Source: Gardnerella vaginalis 1500E (GTDB taxonomy: Bacteria > Actinomycetota > Actinomycetes > Actinomycetales > Bifidobacteriaceae). Taken from it: a stretch of 64,000 nt of DNA. The DNA is taken from positions 62,001 through 126,000 of the forward strand of contig NZ_ADES01000001.1 in the NCBI RefSeq assembly GCF_000263595.1, given 5' to 3'. The notes beneath the pieces are model-generated. The model was not told the origin of the DNA. It worked only from the letters and a program-made list of their open reading frames with translations, and searched no databases. Positions 1 through 7,943 of this stretch are shown here, piece by piece. How positions within the stretch are numbered: the stretch's first letter is position 1; every line of letters begins with the position of its first letter. A program made the translations under genes and the position numbers.

Positions 1-172
1 GTTGCGCGTCCGCCCCCGCCTGAGCAATAAGCGCGCGAACGACGCCCTGCTCTTGGCGAAGTAAGGCATCCGCCAAATGCAAAGTGTCAACTTGCGCATT
101 GCCAGCAGCCGCTGCACTTTGCACAGCATCACTTAATGCGTCTTGCGCTAATGTTGTAAACTTTTGTTCCAT
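1..172 (-). CDS. clpB: ClpB disaggregase, N-terminal fragment (gene runs off the window)
   Basis: Only the first 57 codons are in the window. They read MEQKFTTLAQDALSDAV and onward, the start of the ClpB/Hsp104 N domain, with the typical stretch on 'AQVDTLHLADALL' and 'VRALIAQAG'. ClpB is the AAA+ chaperone that works with DnaK to resolubilise aggregated protein in the cytoplasm. The ATG at 172 is preceded by a GAGGTAG ribosome site. A perfect HspR operator lies 193 bases upstream, as in other actinobacterial heat-shock genes. The AAA+ modules are outside the window, so the full-length product is inferred from the N domain alone. Confidence 0.9.
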   Translation of the reverse strand, partial: MEQKFTTLAQDALSDAVQSAAAAGNAQVDTLHLADALLRQEQGVVRALIAQAGADAQ

Positions 173-226
173 ATCTACCTCATTTCCACGAAAGCTCTAA
201 AACACACTTCAGTTAAGTCAAATCGC

Positions 227-268
227 TGCAACTTTTATTGCAACTTTTATTGCAACTCTCGCTGCAAT
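227..268. repeat. Four 12-bp-period repeats in the clpB leader
   Basis: TGCAAC or TGCAAT recurs at 227, 239, 251 and 263, an exact 12-base period, with the intervening bases mostly CTTTTAT. The block lies between the HspR operator and the clpB start, so it should be in the clpB 5' untranslated region. No function is known to me. It could be slippage-prone sequence or could affect leader structure. Confidence 0.6.
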
Positions 269-364
269 TTCAAGCTTTTTGACGATACTTTCGAGTTCTA
301 ACGAGCTTTCACTTTCATGTATCTGATACGTATAACAGATTTTCCTATAACTTTATTCCTAAAA

Positions 365-385
365 CTTGAGTGTACTAGACTCAAG
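365..385. promoter_or_regulatory. HspR operator (HAIR element)
   Basis: The sequence CTTGAGT-GTACTAG-ACTCAAG is an exact match to the HAIR consensus CTTGAGT-N7-ACTCAAG bound by the actinobacterial heat-shock repressor HspR. It lies in the divergent region between clpB (minus, start 172) and the FAH-family gene (plus, start 512). In bifidobacteria and streptomycetes HspR controls clpB and the dnaK operon, so clpB is the likely target. hspR itself is not in the window. Confidence 0.9.
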
Positions 386-409
386 TTTTATTTTCAAGAA
401 CTTTCAATC

Positions 410-501
410 GCAAATAATTTACGCAAATAATTTAATTAAGCAGCAAGCAAAGTTTAGTTAAGTATCAAGCAATGCTTAATTAAGTAGCAAATATGTCGTA
501 A
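410..501. repeat. Phased direct repeats upstream of the FAH-family gene
   Basis: GCAAATAATTTA occurs twice (410-421 and 423-434). Then TTAAG followed by a CAGCAAGCAA-like stretch recurs at 436, 458 and 480, a 22-base period of about two helical turns. The last copy ends about ten bases before the start codon at 512. This resembles an array of binding sites on one DNA face, but the binding protein is unknown. Confidence 0.55.
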
Positions 502-511
502 TCTTAAAAGC

Positions 512-1327
512 ATGAGAATTGCACGTTTTTCGTATAATGAAGTTCCGCAATACGCTTTCGTTCAAAAAGACGAAACCGACGGTAAAGATTATTTAGTAGC
601 GCTTGAAGGGCATCCTTTAAGCCCGCAAGGAGTTAAGCCAACTGGTAAACGTTACGCGTTGGATGCGGATGGCGTGCGCTTGCTTGTGCCTGTAATTCCT
701 TCAAAAGTTTACGGATTGGCAAAAAATTACGATACGCGTTCCGATGACGAGCGCGCTACTTCTCCTGCGGCTTCTTCGCATACCGCCGCAGATATGGTTA
801 TTTTTACAAAGCCGAGCACTTCTGTAATTGGTCCGGACGATCCGATTGTGATTCCTGCTTACTCAAACGACATGAATTTTGAGCCAGAAGTGGCAGTTGT
901 TATGGGCAAAATCGCCAAAAATGTGACTGCAGCTACCGCAATGAACTACGTTTTTGGCTTTACTTGCGTAAATGACGTAACTTTACGAGATTGCGCAGGA
1001 AGCGACCCAATGTGGACGCGCGCAAAAGGTTTCGACACTTCTTGCCCACTTGGACCTTGGATTACAACCGAGCTAAATTGGCGCGATGCACATATTTCAT
1101 TTACGCTTAATGGTGAAAATGTGCCAGAAGCCGACGGCACTACAGCTCGACTTATTCACAGTATTCCTGAGCAAATTGCTGCAATTTCAAGCTTCTCAAC
1201 GCTTCTTCCAGGAGATGTGATTTTGACAGGAACTCCATACCCAGCTGGAACTTTACGCGCTGGTGACGAAGCGATTGTGCACGTAGATGGTATTGGCTCG
1301 CTGCGCAATGTGATTGTGCATGCGTAA
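512..1327 (+). CDS. Fumarylacetoacetate hydrolase (FAH) family protein
   Basis: This is a cytoplasmic metal-dependent hydrolase or decarboxylase of the FAH superfamily, whose members cleave acylpyruvates or decarboxylate oxaloacetate-like substrates. The 271 residues include the family signatures 'VYGLAKNY' (about residue 70), 'NFEPEVAVVMGK' with the metal-binding glutamates (about 125), 'GFTCVNDVTLRD' (about 150) and 'GDVILTGTPYPAG' near the C-terminus. Length is typical for single-domain bacterial members. No ribosome site precedes ATG 512. A TAATCT hexamer ends seven bases before it, so the mRNA may be leaderless. The exact substrate cannot be read from sequence. It is a single gene, divergent from clpB and convergent with the YggS-like gene. 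Confidence 0.85.
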   Translation: MRIARFSYNEVPQYAFVQKDETDGKDYLVALEGHPLSPQGVKPTGKRYALDADGVRLLVPVIPSKVYGLAKNYDTRSDDERATSPAASSHTAADMVIFTKPSTSVIGPDDPIVIPAYSNDMNFEPEVAVVMGKIAKNVTAATAMNYVFGFTCVNDVTLRDCAGSDPMWTRAKGFDTSCPLGPWITTELNWRDAHISFTLNGENVPEADGTTARLIHSIPEQIAAISSFSTLLPGDVILTGTPYPAGTLRAGDEAIVHVDGIGSLRNVIVHA

Positions 1328-1352
1328 CTAAAATCATCAATTTGACTTAAAA

Positions 1353-2141
1353 CTACACAAATGCGCGCGGGCCAAAGATTGCCGAACCGATTCGAACCAT
1401 AGTAGAGCCTTCGGCAATCGCCCACGCAAAATCGCCGGACATTCCCATCGAAAGCTCTAATTTTTCAGAGTCTTGCGCGAGTTGCCCACCTACACAATCT
1501 CTAATTTCTCGCAATGCTGCGAAACCACGTCTTACTATTTTTTCATCATTCACGCGCGCTCCGAGCGTCATAAATCCGCGCAAATTAAGCGACGGCAGAC
1601 TAGATATAGCGAGCGCTTCGTCAATCGCACGTTCTGGCGCACACCCCGATTTTGTAGCTTCTCCAGAAACGTTCACTTCCAGCATAACGTCTACGCAAAG
1701 TCCCAAATTTTGCGCTCGAGCAGATATTTTTTGCGCAAGTTCAATGCCGTCAACCGACTGAATACCATTTGCAAGTGGTAAAACTTTGTTTATTTTATTG
1801 CTTTGCAGTTGACCGATTAAGTAGAGCGGAATTTCGCCGTTCACACCAACGCTTAAACCTTCTCTAGCAGCTTGTGCGCGTAAAATCTCGGCTTTTGCAA
1901 CGATTTCTTGTGGGCGATTTTCCCCAATTACTCGCACTCCTGCTCTGAGCGCTGCCATGATTTCGCCAGCATCTCGCGTTTTAGTTGCGGCAAGCAGTGT
2001 AACCGACTCAGCTTTGCGACCATAATGCGATTCGGCTTGAGCAATGGCGTCTTGCACGCTGTGCACGCCGTCGGCAATTTGACGCGCACGAACACAATCG
2101 ACCTCAGTATTCGCTAAATCTTTTTGCGTCATATATGCCAT
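1353..2141 (-). CDS. YggS-like pyridoxal-phosphate homeostasis protein
   Basis: This belongs to the YggS/PLPBP family, a PLP-binding TIM-barrel related to the N-terminal domain of alanine racemase, which buffers free PLP and has no known catalytic turnover. The 262 residues carry the PLP-lysine motif 'LLAATKT' (about residue 52), 'VIGENRPQEI' (about 72), 'LIGQLQSNKIN' (about 107), 'LRGFMTLGA' (about 188) and 'SMGMSGDFAWAI' near the end, which holds the phosphate-binding loop. In many Gram-positives the gene lies in the division cluster beside sepF. Here it stands alone, convergent with the FAH-family gene. Confidence 0.88.
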   Translation of the reverse strand: MAYMTQKDLANTEVDCVRARQIADGVHSVQDAIAQAESHYGRKAESVTLLAATKTRDAGEIMAALRAGVRVIGENRPQEIVAKAEILRAQAAREGLSVGVNGEIPLYLIGQLQSNKINKVLPLANGIQSVDGIELAQKISARAQNLGLCVDVMLEVNVSGEATKSGCAPERAIDEALAISSLPSLNLRGFMTLGARVNDEKIVRRGFAALREIRDCVGGQLAQDSEKLELSMGMSGDFAWAIAEGSTMVRIGSAIFGPRAFV

Positions 2142-2172
2142 TTATTGCCCCAATCTAATCTCATAAAAACAG

Positions 2173-2481
2173 TCACACTAATTGAGGAATTTTATCACTA
2201 TATTTACGACGTGCAGCTTCTGCGGTAACTCCAAGTGCCCGACCTATTGTATTCCAAGACTGACCATTTTTGCGACTTTTGTACACAGCGTTGTTTATCT
2301 CTTTTTCAATTGCGTGACGGCGATAATTCAATCTGCTCAATTCACGAGATGGATCCCAGCGAGAATCCAAAGTTGGATCTCCTAGATCTGGTTCCGATTT
2401 TGCTTCCATTTCTTTTGAAATAATCTCGCCATATTCCGCAAGATCTTTTTGCTCTTCTTTACTCAGTTCACTAAATTTCAT
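2173..2481 (-). CDS. Small HTH protein, likely antitoxin of the 2173-2750 module
   Basis: This 102-residue acidic protein has a helix-turn-helix-like C-terminal segment 'SWNTIGRALGVTAEAARRKYSD' (written here in part: SWNTIGRALGVTAEAARR). The reading frame could extend to 2583, but ATG 2481 overlaps the stop of the upstream gene as ATGA, the normal sign of translational coupling, so I start there. With its partner it looks like a toxin-antitoxin pair in toxin-first order. I do not recognise a named family. The antitoxin and DNA-binding role is inferred from size, HTH, coupling and the palindromic operator upstream. Confidence 0.6.
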   Translation of the reverse strand: MKFSELSKEEQKDLAEYGEIISKEMEAKSEPDLGDPTLDSRWDPSRELSRLNYRRHAIEKEINNAVYKSRKNGQSWNTIGRALGVTAEAARRKYSDKIPQLV

Positions 2482-2750
2482 TTCAACCCTTCCTTTTCCA
2501 AATATCCTTTTCTTGCTTTCATCGCGTGAACTATAAGTTCTTGCGGAAATCCACGTCTTCTTGCTGTGCCAATCTCGTACCAAACAGCGCCAGAAACTCC
2601 TGGTCCCACATACATTATTGTTGGTGGATTTCTATCATAATTTACATCCACAGGACCTCTTGATTCTCGATACGCATGAAGTATGTCGTTTTCTGAAACC
2701 CCATGCTTCAAAGCTGATGGCAAAATAATTGGCTCTTCATATTGATCCAT
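2478..2750 (-). CDS. Small protein resembling BrnT-like toxins of actinobacteria
   Basis: This 90-residue protein has the pattern 'LPSALKHGVSENDILHAYRES' (first 20: LPSALKHGVSENDILHAYRE), a central 'IMYVGPGVSGAVWYEIG' strand region and the ending 'LIVHAMKARKGYLEKEG'. This layout (an SALKHGV helix, then a hairpin, then a VIHAMxAR-like ending) recalls small actinobacterial toxins annotated as BrnT-like or DUF4258-like RNases. A TTG at 2771 is in frame. ATG 2750 is preferred because a -10-like TAATGT ends seven bases before it with TTGACG 18 bases further up, which fits leaderless transcription. RNase activity is an inference from family resemblance. Confidence 0.55.
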   Translation of the reverse strand: MDQYEEPIILPSALKHGVSENDILHAYRESRGPVDVNYDRNPPTIMYVGPGVSGAVWYEIGTARRRGFPQELIVHAMKARKGYLEKEGLK

Positions 2751-2765
2751 GCACACAACATTACA

Positions 2766-2796
2766 TGCCAATATATGTTGCCGTCAAATATTGGCA
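2766..2796. promoter_or_regulatory. Palindromic operator overlapping the promoter of the 2173-2750 module
   Basis: TGCCAATAT (2766-2774) and ATATTGGCA (2788-2796) form a perfect 9-bp inverted repeat with a 13-base spacer. On the minus strand the spacer holds the -35 hexamer TTGACG (2782-2787), and the left arm overlaps the -35/-10 spacer. This is the usual geometry for autorepression of a toxin-antitoxin operon by its DNA-binding antitoxin. Confidence 0.65.
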
Positions 2797-2829
2797 AATA
2801 ATATATGCAATTATATGCAGTGAAATACA

Positions 2830-3879
2830 TTAGTCAAGGAAGGGCACGGATTTGTCGGCTAGGTTTGCGCGAACAGAATCCCACGGCGTTTCGTCGCTTT
2901 CAAATAACGCAAGCGCATCGGCAGCACTCATATCTACCGGCTGATTTTGCCCAGGCTTTTTGTATCCCAAAAGATACATGCAGTAGCCAATCATACTCTC
3001 AGCGCTCCAGCCAGATTCACGAAGCGCACCGACGTCTAGCGAATGCTTGCTTTTTGCGAGCCGCTCGCCTTGAGCGTTATCAATTAGCGGCAAATGTGCG
3101 AATTTTGTCTGCGCATAACGCACGCCGTGAGCCGCAAAAAATCCCGACTTTTCAAGCAACTCGCCAATCCAAATTTGAAGCGCTGCTGAACGAAGCAAAT
3201 CGCGGCCACGCACAATATCATTTACTCCGCTCAAAACATCGTCAACAACAACCGCAAGCTGGTAAGAGAAAACGCCATCCGCTCGACGAATAACCATGTC
3301 ACCTAAATCGCGGTCAATGTTAAAAGATTGCGCGCCAAAAATCGCATCTATAAAACTCACATTTGCTTGGCTTAAATCAGCCGGTGGAACAGCAAGCCTT
3401 AAGGAATGTTGCTGATTATTTTGCAAACGCTTTTCGATTTGCACCAAACCTTCCGCAGTTTTGCGAAGATTTCTGCACGTACCCGGGTAGCGTATAAAAC
3501 CATCGCCTTCTTGCGGAGCTGCAATCGCGCGAATATCGGAACGCGAGCAAAAACAAGGGTAAATTAACGAATTTCCGTCGTCGTCTTGCAAAGATTCTAG
3601 AGATTCAAGAGCTTCTTGGTAGATTGCGATACGCTCATGCTGATAAGTAGGTTCTCCAACCCAATCAAAACCAGCCCATTTTAGATCTTCAATAATTTGC
3701 TCACTCGCGCCTTTCGGCATTCTAGCAATATCGAGATCTTCCAAACGCAAAAGCATTTGACCACCCTGCGATTTCGCAGAAAGCCAAGCGGCCAACATTG
3801 CTACCATGTTTCCAATATGCATACGCCCAGAAGGAGTTGGCGCAAAACGACCAATGGCAATAGTTGACTTTGAAAACAT
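2830..3879 (-). CDS. gluQ: Glutamyl-Q tRNA(Asp) synthetase
   Basis: This is a truncated GluRS paralogue that activates glutamate and attaches it to queuosine at position 34 of tRNA-Asp. The class I HIGH motif is 'PTPSGRMHIGNM' near residue 12. The zinc site CxC...YxxxC typical of GluQRS is seen as 'YPCFCSR' and 'RYPGTC' (about residues 100-130). A KMSKS-like 'ERLAKSKHS' lies near residue 260. The anticodon-binding domain of true GluRS is absent, and 349 residues is slightly longer than the usual 300. The frame extends upstream to 3969, but ATG 3879 begins the conserved 'IAIGRFAPTPSG' strand and is preceded by GAAAGA. No queuosine synthesis genes are in the window. Confidence 0.85.
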   Translation of the reverse strand: MFSKSTIAIGRFAPTPSGRMHIGNMVAMLAAWLSAKSQGGQMLLRLEDLDIARMPKGASEQIIEDLKWAGFDWVGEPTYQHERIAIYQEALESLESLQDDDGNSLIYPCFCSRSDIRAIAAPQEGDGFIRYPGTCRNLRKTAEGLVQIEKRLQNNQQHSLRLAVPPADLSQANVSFIDAIFGAQSFNIDRDLGDMVIRRADGVFSYQLAVVVDDVLSGVNDIVRGRDLLRSAALQIWIGELLEKSGFFAAHGVRYAQTKFAHLPLIDNAQGERLAKSKHSLDVGALRESGWSAESMIGYCMYLLGYKKPGQNQPVDMSAADALALFESDETPWDSVRANLADKSVPFLD

Positions 3880-4044
3880 TATTTCGTCTTTCTTAATATC
3901 TTTATTAATTAATAAGCATAAACTTGCAAAACATAAACTTGCAAAATAAAAAGCGCGTAACGCATTCATACTAGCATTACGCGCTTCTTACAATCGCGAT
4001 CAACCGCAATCAACCGTAATCAATCACAGTTAAAAGCAAATGTT

Positions 4045-4776
4045 TTATGCAAATAACGACTTATACATAAGCACACCCAAAATTGCGCCAGCCGTAGGAG
4101 CAACAACTGGAATCCACGCTTCACCCCAGCGAGAAGATCCCTTGTGTGGAATTGGCAAAATTGCGTGAAGCAAACGCGGCATAAGATCACGCGCAGGATT
4201 CAAAGCAGGACCAGTTGGGCCGCCCATAGAAGTCACCAAACCCCAAACAACGAAGCCGACTACGATTGACGCACCGGCCAAATTCGCCTTACCCCATGGA
4301 GATTCAAGGCAGCAAAGAGCTGCCAAAACAAGCACGAGTGTGCCAAAGAACTCATTGAGGAAGTAGTTAAGCTTGTTATTATAGGCATCCGTAGTGCAGA
4401 ACGTACCAAGAATTGCTTCTGGCTCCTCAGTCTCGTTGTAGTGCGGCAAATACGTTACGTACACAATAAGCTGTCCAACCAACGCACCCAAAAGCTGAGC
4501 TACAATATAAGGCGCAACGTTTTGCCACTCAAACATTCCATTTGCAGCTTGCGCAATCGTCATAGCAGGATTGATATGCGCTTCGGAAATTCCTCCGAAC
4601 ATTAGCACTGGGAACATCACGCCAAAACCGTAGCCCATGGCAATATTTAACCAACCAGCATGGTGTCCTTTAGTATTTTTTAATTCAACATTTGCAACAG
4701 CACCGTTTCCAAAAATCATAAGAATAGCAGTGCCAATAAATTCTGCAGCCAACTTCGTCATAAACGAATATTGCAT
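4045..4776 (-). CDS. glpF: Glycerol facilitator / aquaglyceroporin (MIP family)
   Basis: This is an inner-membrane channel for glycerol and small polyols. The 243 residues contain six membrane segments and both half-helix motifs: 'HINPAMT' (NPA1, about residue 65) and 'LNPARDLMPR' (NPA2, about residue 195). The Asp after the second NPAR marks the glycerol-conducting branch rather than water-only aquaporins. ATG 4776 is chosen over the longer frame to 4872 because 'MTKLAAEFIGTAILM' is the conserved N-terminus and AAGGA lies just upstream. It is monocistronic; no glycerol kinase is nearby. Confidence 0.88.
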   Translation of the reverse strand: MQYSFMTKLAAEFIGTAILMIFGNGAVANVELKNTKGHHAGWLNIAMGYGFGVMFPVLMFGGISEAHINPAMTIAQAANGMFEWQNVAPYIVAQLLGALVGQLIVYVTYLPHYNETEEPEAILGTFCTTDAYNNKLNYFLNEFFGTLVLVLAALCCLESPWGKANLAGASIVVGFVVWGLVTSMGGPTGPALNPARDLMPRLLHAILPIPHKGSSRWGEAWIPVVAPTAGAILGVLMYKSLFA

Positions 4777-5013
4777 GGTCCTTCGATCCTTCTTACCTGT
4801 TTCAAACTCCGCACACGTAATCACGCGTATAAATAACGACTCGTCGCTTAACAATCGTCCAACAACTCGCAATTGCGATTAGCATAGCATGGAACACAAT
4901 ATATACTCATTTTCAAAGAAGCTAAGAAAATGAATTCCAACAATTATTCTTTGATAGTTTCCCTTATGCGTGCGACAGTCTGAGTAAGCAGTAAAATCGC
5001 CCCCCACATCAAA

Positions 5014-5040
5014 AGAGGCCCGCCACTTTGGCGAGCCTCT
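5014..5040 (-). terminator. Orphan terminator-like hairpin between glpF and ppk
   Basis: AGAGGC-c-CGCC / GGCG-a-GCCTCT forms a hairpin with an ACTTT loop. The T-run (TTTT) follows on the minus strand. No gene reads into it from the right on the minus strand, since ppk starts at 5411 on plus. It could end an unrecognised short transcript or block antisense read-through. The rest of 4777-5410 holds the two divergent promoters and no gene I can support. Confidence 0.5.
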
Positions 5041-5350
5041 CATTTACAAAAACAATATTTGCGGTTTCATCTTCACAACATCCTCGTTGCAACGGTTAAA
5101 GTCTTAAATATCCCGTCCAACGTACACGGATTCTATATCCATACACTTTTGTGGGTTACCGCTATCTCTTTTTTGTTTTTGTAATTATTATTATCATCGT
5201 TTTTCACCTAATAGTAAAGCTCAAAATAGCATTTGTTAACATATTGTCAATACTGTTCAATTGCACTGAAAAAATCGTAGCTATTGCACACTTTTGTGAA
5301 TATGCAAAGGTTATCATGTGCGTTTACGTTCGAATTGAACAAATGCCGGC

Positions 5351-5369
5351 GTGTCGAATCACTCGACAC
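5351..5369. promoter_or_regulatory. Inverted repeat GTGTCGA-N5-TCGACAC upstream of ppk
   Basis: A perfect 7-bp inverted repeat with a 5-base centre lies 41 bases before the ppk start. A -10-like TACAAT (5397-5402) sits eight bases before ATG 5411, so the repeat would lie around -60 to -42, a position suited to a repressor or activator. The binding protein is unknown. Confidence 0.55.
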
Positions 5370-5410
5370 TCATTCGCGCACTTCCCTTACAGCGCATACA
5401 ATTACAGAGT

Positions 5411-7648
5411 ATGGTACAGATTTTTGACGCTCCCTCAAAGGCGATACTGCGCGGTCAAATTGCCGAACACATCGCCGAAGATGAAAAAGCAGAAAAGCGT
5501 GAAGCTCGTGAGGGCGAGCTACCGTTACCAAAAGATCGTTTCTTTGACCGCGAGTTAAGCTGGTTGAAGTTCAATCGTCGCGTGCTTGAGTTGGCACAAA
5601 ATACCGATTTGCCGCTACTTGAACGCGCTAATTTTGCTGCTATCTTTGCGTCAAATCTCGACGAATTCTTTATGGTTCGAGTTGCAGGCTTGAAGCGCCG
5701 AATCGATTCTGGCATAGCAGTAACTGCAGCATCCGGCTTAAGCCCTCGCCAGCAGTTGCGTGCTATTAGTGAGGTCACTCACCGTCGCCAAGATGAGCAC
5801 GCTCACTATGTTATTGAGCATATTCTTCCTGAGCTTGCAAAGCAGCGCATTGTTTTGCTCAGCTGGGATAAACTTACAGAATCAGAAAAAGCTCGTTTGT
5901 CTGATTACTACAAAAAGCAAGTGTTCCCTGTTCTTACGCCTCTTGCAGTGGATCCTGCTCACCCGTTCCCGTACATTTCCGGCAAGTCTATTAACTTGGC
6001 TGTTATCGTCGAAAATCCAAATTCTGGAAAGTCGCATTTTGCGCGCGTAAAAATTCCAGATAATTTGAATCGCCTTGTACCAGTTGACGATTTAACAGAC
6101 GAAGAAGGTCGCGAAGAGCGTTACGGCTTCATTACTATGGAAAAGCTGATTGCAGCACACTTGGAATCGCTTTTCCCAGGCATGATTATTAAAGAAGCCC
6201 GCTCCTTCCGCGTTACGCGTAACGAGGACATTGACGTTGAAGAAGACGACGCAGAAAATCTGCTCAACGCTATGGAGAAGGAACTTCTTCGACGTCGTTT
6301 TGGACCGCCAATTCGTTTGGAGATTTCTAACGAAGCCAGCCCATTCCTTTCTCAGTTGCTTGCAAATCAGCTTCGCGTAAGTCCCGAGGAAGTATATCGC
6401 TTGCCTTCGCCGCTTGATATGACTGTACTGTTTGAGTTGCAGGCGCTTGATCGCCCTGATTTGAAGTATCGTCCGTTTATTCCTACTACGAACCGTCAGA
6501 TTGCGGAAGTTGAAACTAGCCACGCGCAAGATATTTTCGCCTCGATTCGCGAGCATGATATTTTGCTTCATCATCCTTACGATTCGTTCTCTACTTCTGT
6601 GCAAGCATTCCTCGCGCAGGCTGCTGCAGATCCAAAAGTGCTTGCAATTAAGCAGACTTTGTATCGTACATCTAGCAATTCGCCAATTATTGACGCTCTT
6701 GTTGACGCAGCTCATGCTGGAAAGCAGGTGCTTGCTCTTGTTGAGATTAAGGCGCGATTTGACGAGGATGCAAATATTGCTTGGGCACGCAAGCTCGAAC
6801 GTGCAGGCGTTCACGTTGTGTATGGCATTGTTGGCTTAAAGACTCACTGCAAGCTTTCGCTCGTGGTTCGTCAAGAAGCAGAAGGGTTGCGCAGATACTG
6901 CCACGTTGGCACAGGTAATTACAATCCTAAGACTGCTCGCCTTTACACGGATTTGGGATTGCTTACTTGCGATCCTGTAGTTGGTCAGGATTTGACTCGC
7001 TTGTTTAATCAGCTTTCTGGTTACGCGCCAAAGTCGAGTTTCCACCGTTTGCTTGTAGCTCCTCGCACAGTTCGCACTGGCATTATTGCTCGCATTCGCC
7101 GTGAGGAGGCTGCAGCTCTTGCTGGCAAGGAAGCGTGGATTAAGATTAAGGTCAATTCTGTGGTTGATGAGCAGACTATTGACGCATTGTATCGAGCTTC
7201 TCAAGCTGGAGTAAAGATTGATATTGTTGAGCGTGGAATTTGCTCACTGAAGCCTGGCATTGAAGGTTTGAGCGACAATATTCGCGTTCGCTCTATTCTT
7301 GGCAGATTCCTTGAGCACAGCCGCATTTACGCTTTTGCTAACTCTTGCGGTCCGCAAATTGGTGACGGCCCTGCAAGCGGCCCAGAAGTGTGGATTGGCT
7401 CGGCTGATTTAATGCACCGCAATCTTGACCGCCGCGTTGAAACACTGGTTCGCATAAGTGCACCAGATCAGGTTGAAGCGTTGCTTCAATACATTGATTT
7501 GCAGATGGCTGATTCTACTGTTTCGTGGTGGATGGATGGAGACGGCACGTATACCTTGCATTCTCGCGATAAGGAAGGTCGTCCGCTCGTAGACAGCCAG
7601 GCTTACTTAATTCACACTCACACGCGCAAGCCTCGCGGTGCGAACTAA
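5411..7648 (+). CDS. ppk: Polyphosphate kinase 1
   Basis: This reversibly polymerises the ATP gamma-phosphate into polyphosphate. The 745 residues show the four PPK1 domains: N-terminal '[18 protein letters not shown]' (about residue 45), the head domain, and two phospholipase D-like catalytic domains. The autophosphorylated His is in '[14 protein letters not shown]' (His498) and the second active-site His is in 'LEHSRIYAF' (His636). ATG 5411 is chosen over the upstream in-frame ATG at 5351 because a TACAAT -10 lies just before it and the 5351 start falls inside the inverted repeat. The next gene is a Nudix/phosphatase fusion, the same pairing as ppk-mutT1 in mycobacteria. Confidence 0.93.
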   Translation: MVQIFDAPSKAILRGQIAEHIAEDEKAEKREAREGELPLPKDRFFDRELSWLKFNRRVLELAQNTDLPLLERANFAAIFASNLDEFFMVRVAGLKRRIDSGIAVTAASGLSPRQQLRAISEVTHRRQDEHAHYVIEHILPELAKQRIVLLSWDKLTESEKARLSDYYKKQVFPVLTPLAVDPAHPFPYISGKSINLAVIVENPNSGKSHFARVKIPDNLNRLVPVDDLTDEEGREERYGFITMEKLIAAHLESLFPGMIIKEARSFRVTRNEDIDVEEDDAENLLNAMEKELLRRRFGPPIRLEISNEASPFLSQLLANQLRVSPEEVYRLPSPLDMTVLFELQALDRPDLKYRPFIPTTNRQIAEVETSHAQDIFASIREHDILLHHPYDSFSTSVQAFLAQAAADPKVLAIKQTLYRTSSNSPIIDALVDAAHAGKQVLALVEIKARFDEDANIAWARKLERAGVHVVYGIVGLKTHCKLSLVVRQEAEGLRRYCHVGTGNYNPKTARLYTDLGLLTCDPVVGQDLTRLFNQLSGYAPKSSFHRLLVAPRTVRTGIIARIRREEAAALAGKEAWIKIKVNSVVDEQTIDALYRASQAGVKIDIVERGICSLKPGIEGLSDNIRVRSILGRFLEHSRIYAFANSCGPQIGDGPASGPEVWIGSADLMHRNLDRRVETLVRISAPDQVEALLQYIDLQMADSTVSWWMDGDGTYTLHSRDKEGRPLVDSQAYLIHTHTRKPRGAN

Positions 7649-7673
7649 GCGCAAGTAACTAATAAACGATAAG

Positions 7674-7709
7674 CAAGAGCCGGATTCAGTAATATGTTTC
7701 TGGCTCTTG
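7674..7709 (+). terminator. Intrinsic terminator after ppk
   Basis: CAAGAGCC (7674-7681) pairs with GGCTCTTG (7702-7709), followed by TTGTGTTT. It separates ppk from the downstream Nudix gene. Confidence 0.75.
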
Positions 7710-7778
7710 TTGTGTTTATTAACCCTTATGATCTGGCTAAATCTCAAGCGTTCCAGCAGCCAAATCTTCTACAATATT

Positions 7779-7824
7779 ATTTGCCAGTTTTGGGAAGTTT
7801 TTTACGCTGCAATTTGCCAGTTTT
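7779..7824. repeat. Two ATTTGCCAGTTTT direct repeats before the Nudix/phosphatase gene
   Basis: Identical 13-base copies lie at 7779-7791 and 7812-7824, exactly 33 bases apart (about three helical turns). They sit 120-165 bases before the start at 7944, so they may be paired operator half-sites. An inverted TGGCAAA follows at about 7841. Confidence 0.4.
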
Positions 7825-7943
7825 ATGATAATTTATGGAGTGGCAAAAAATAACGGCACTTTCGGCACTGTTACGAATGCGTCAAAAGTAAAAGATTACG
7901 GCACAACTAAAATTTGCGAAAGAAAACCGCTAAAATAGTGAAT

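Noticed and set aside
5151-5558. Open frame of 135 codons with a very hydrophobic start, upstream of and overlapping ppk
   Set aside because: It begins at a GTG without ribosome site, overlaps ppk by about 150 bases and spans the inverted repeat and ppk promoter; the hydrophobicity comes from T-rich DNA.
6092-6814. A 240-codon frame antisense to ppk
   Set aside because: Opposite the catalytic core of ppk; no domain or start signal.
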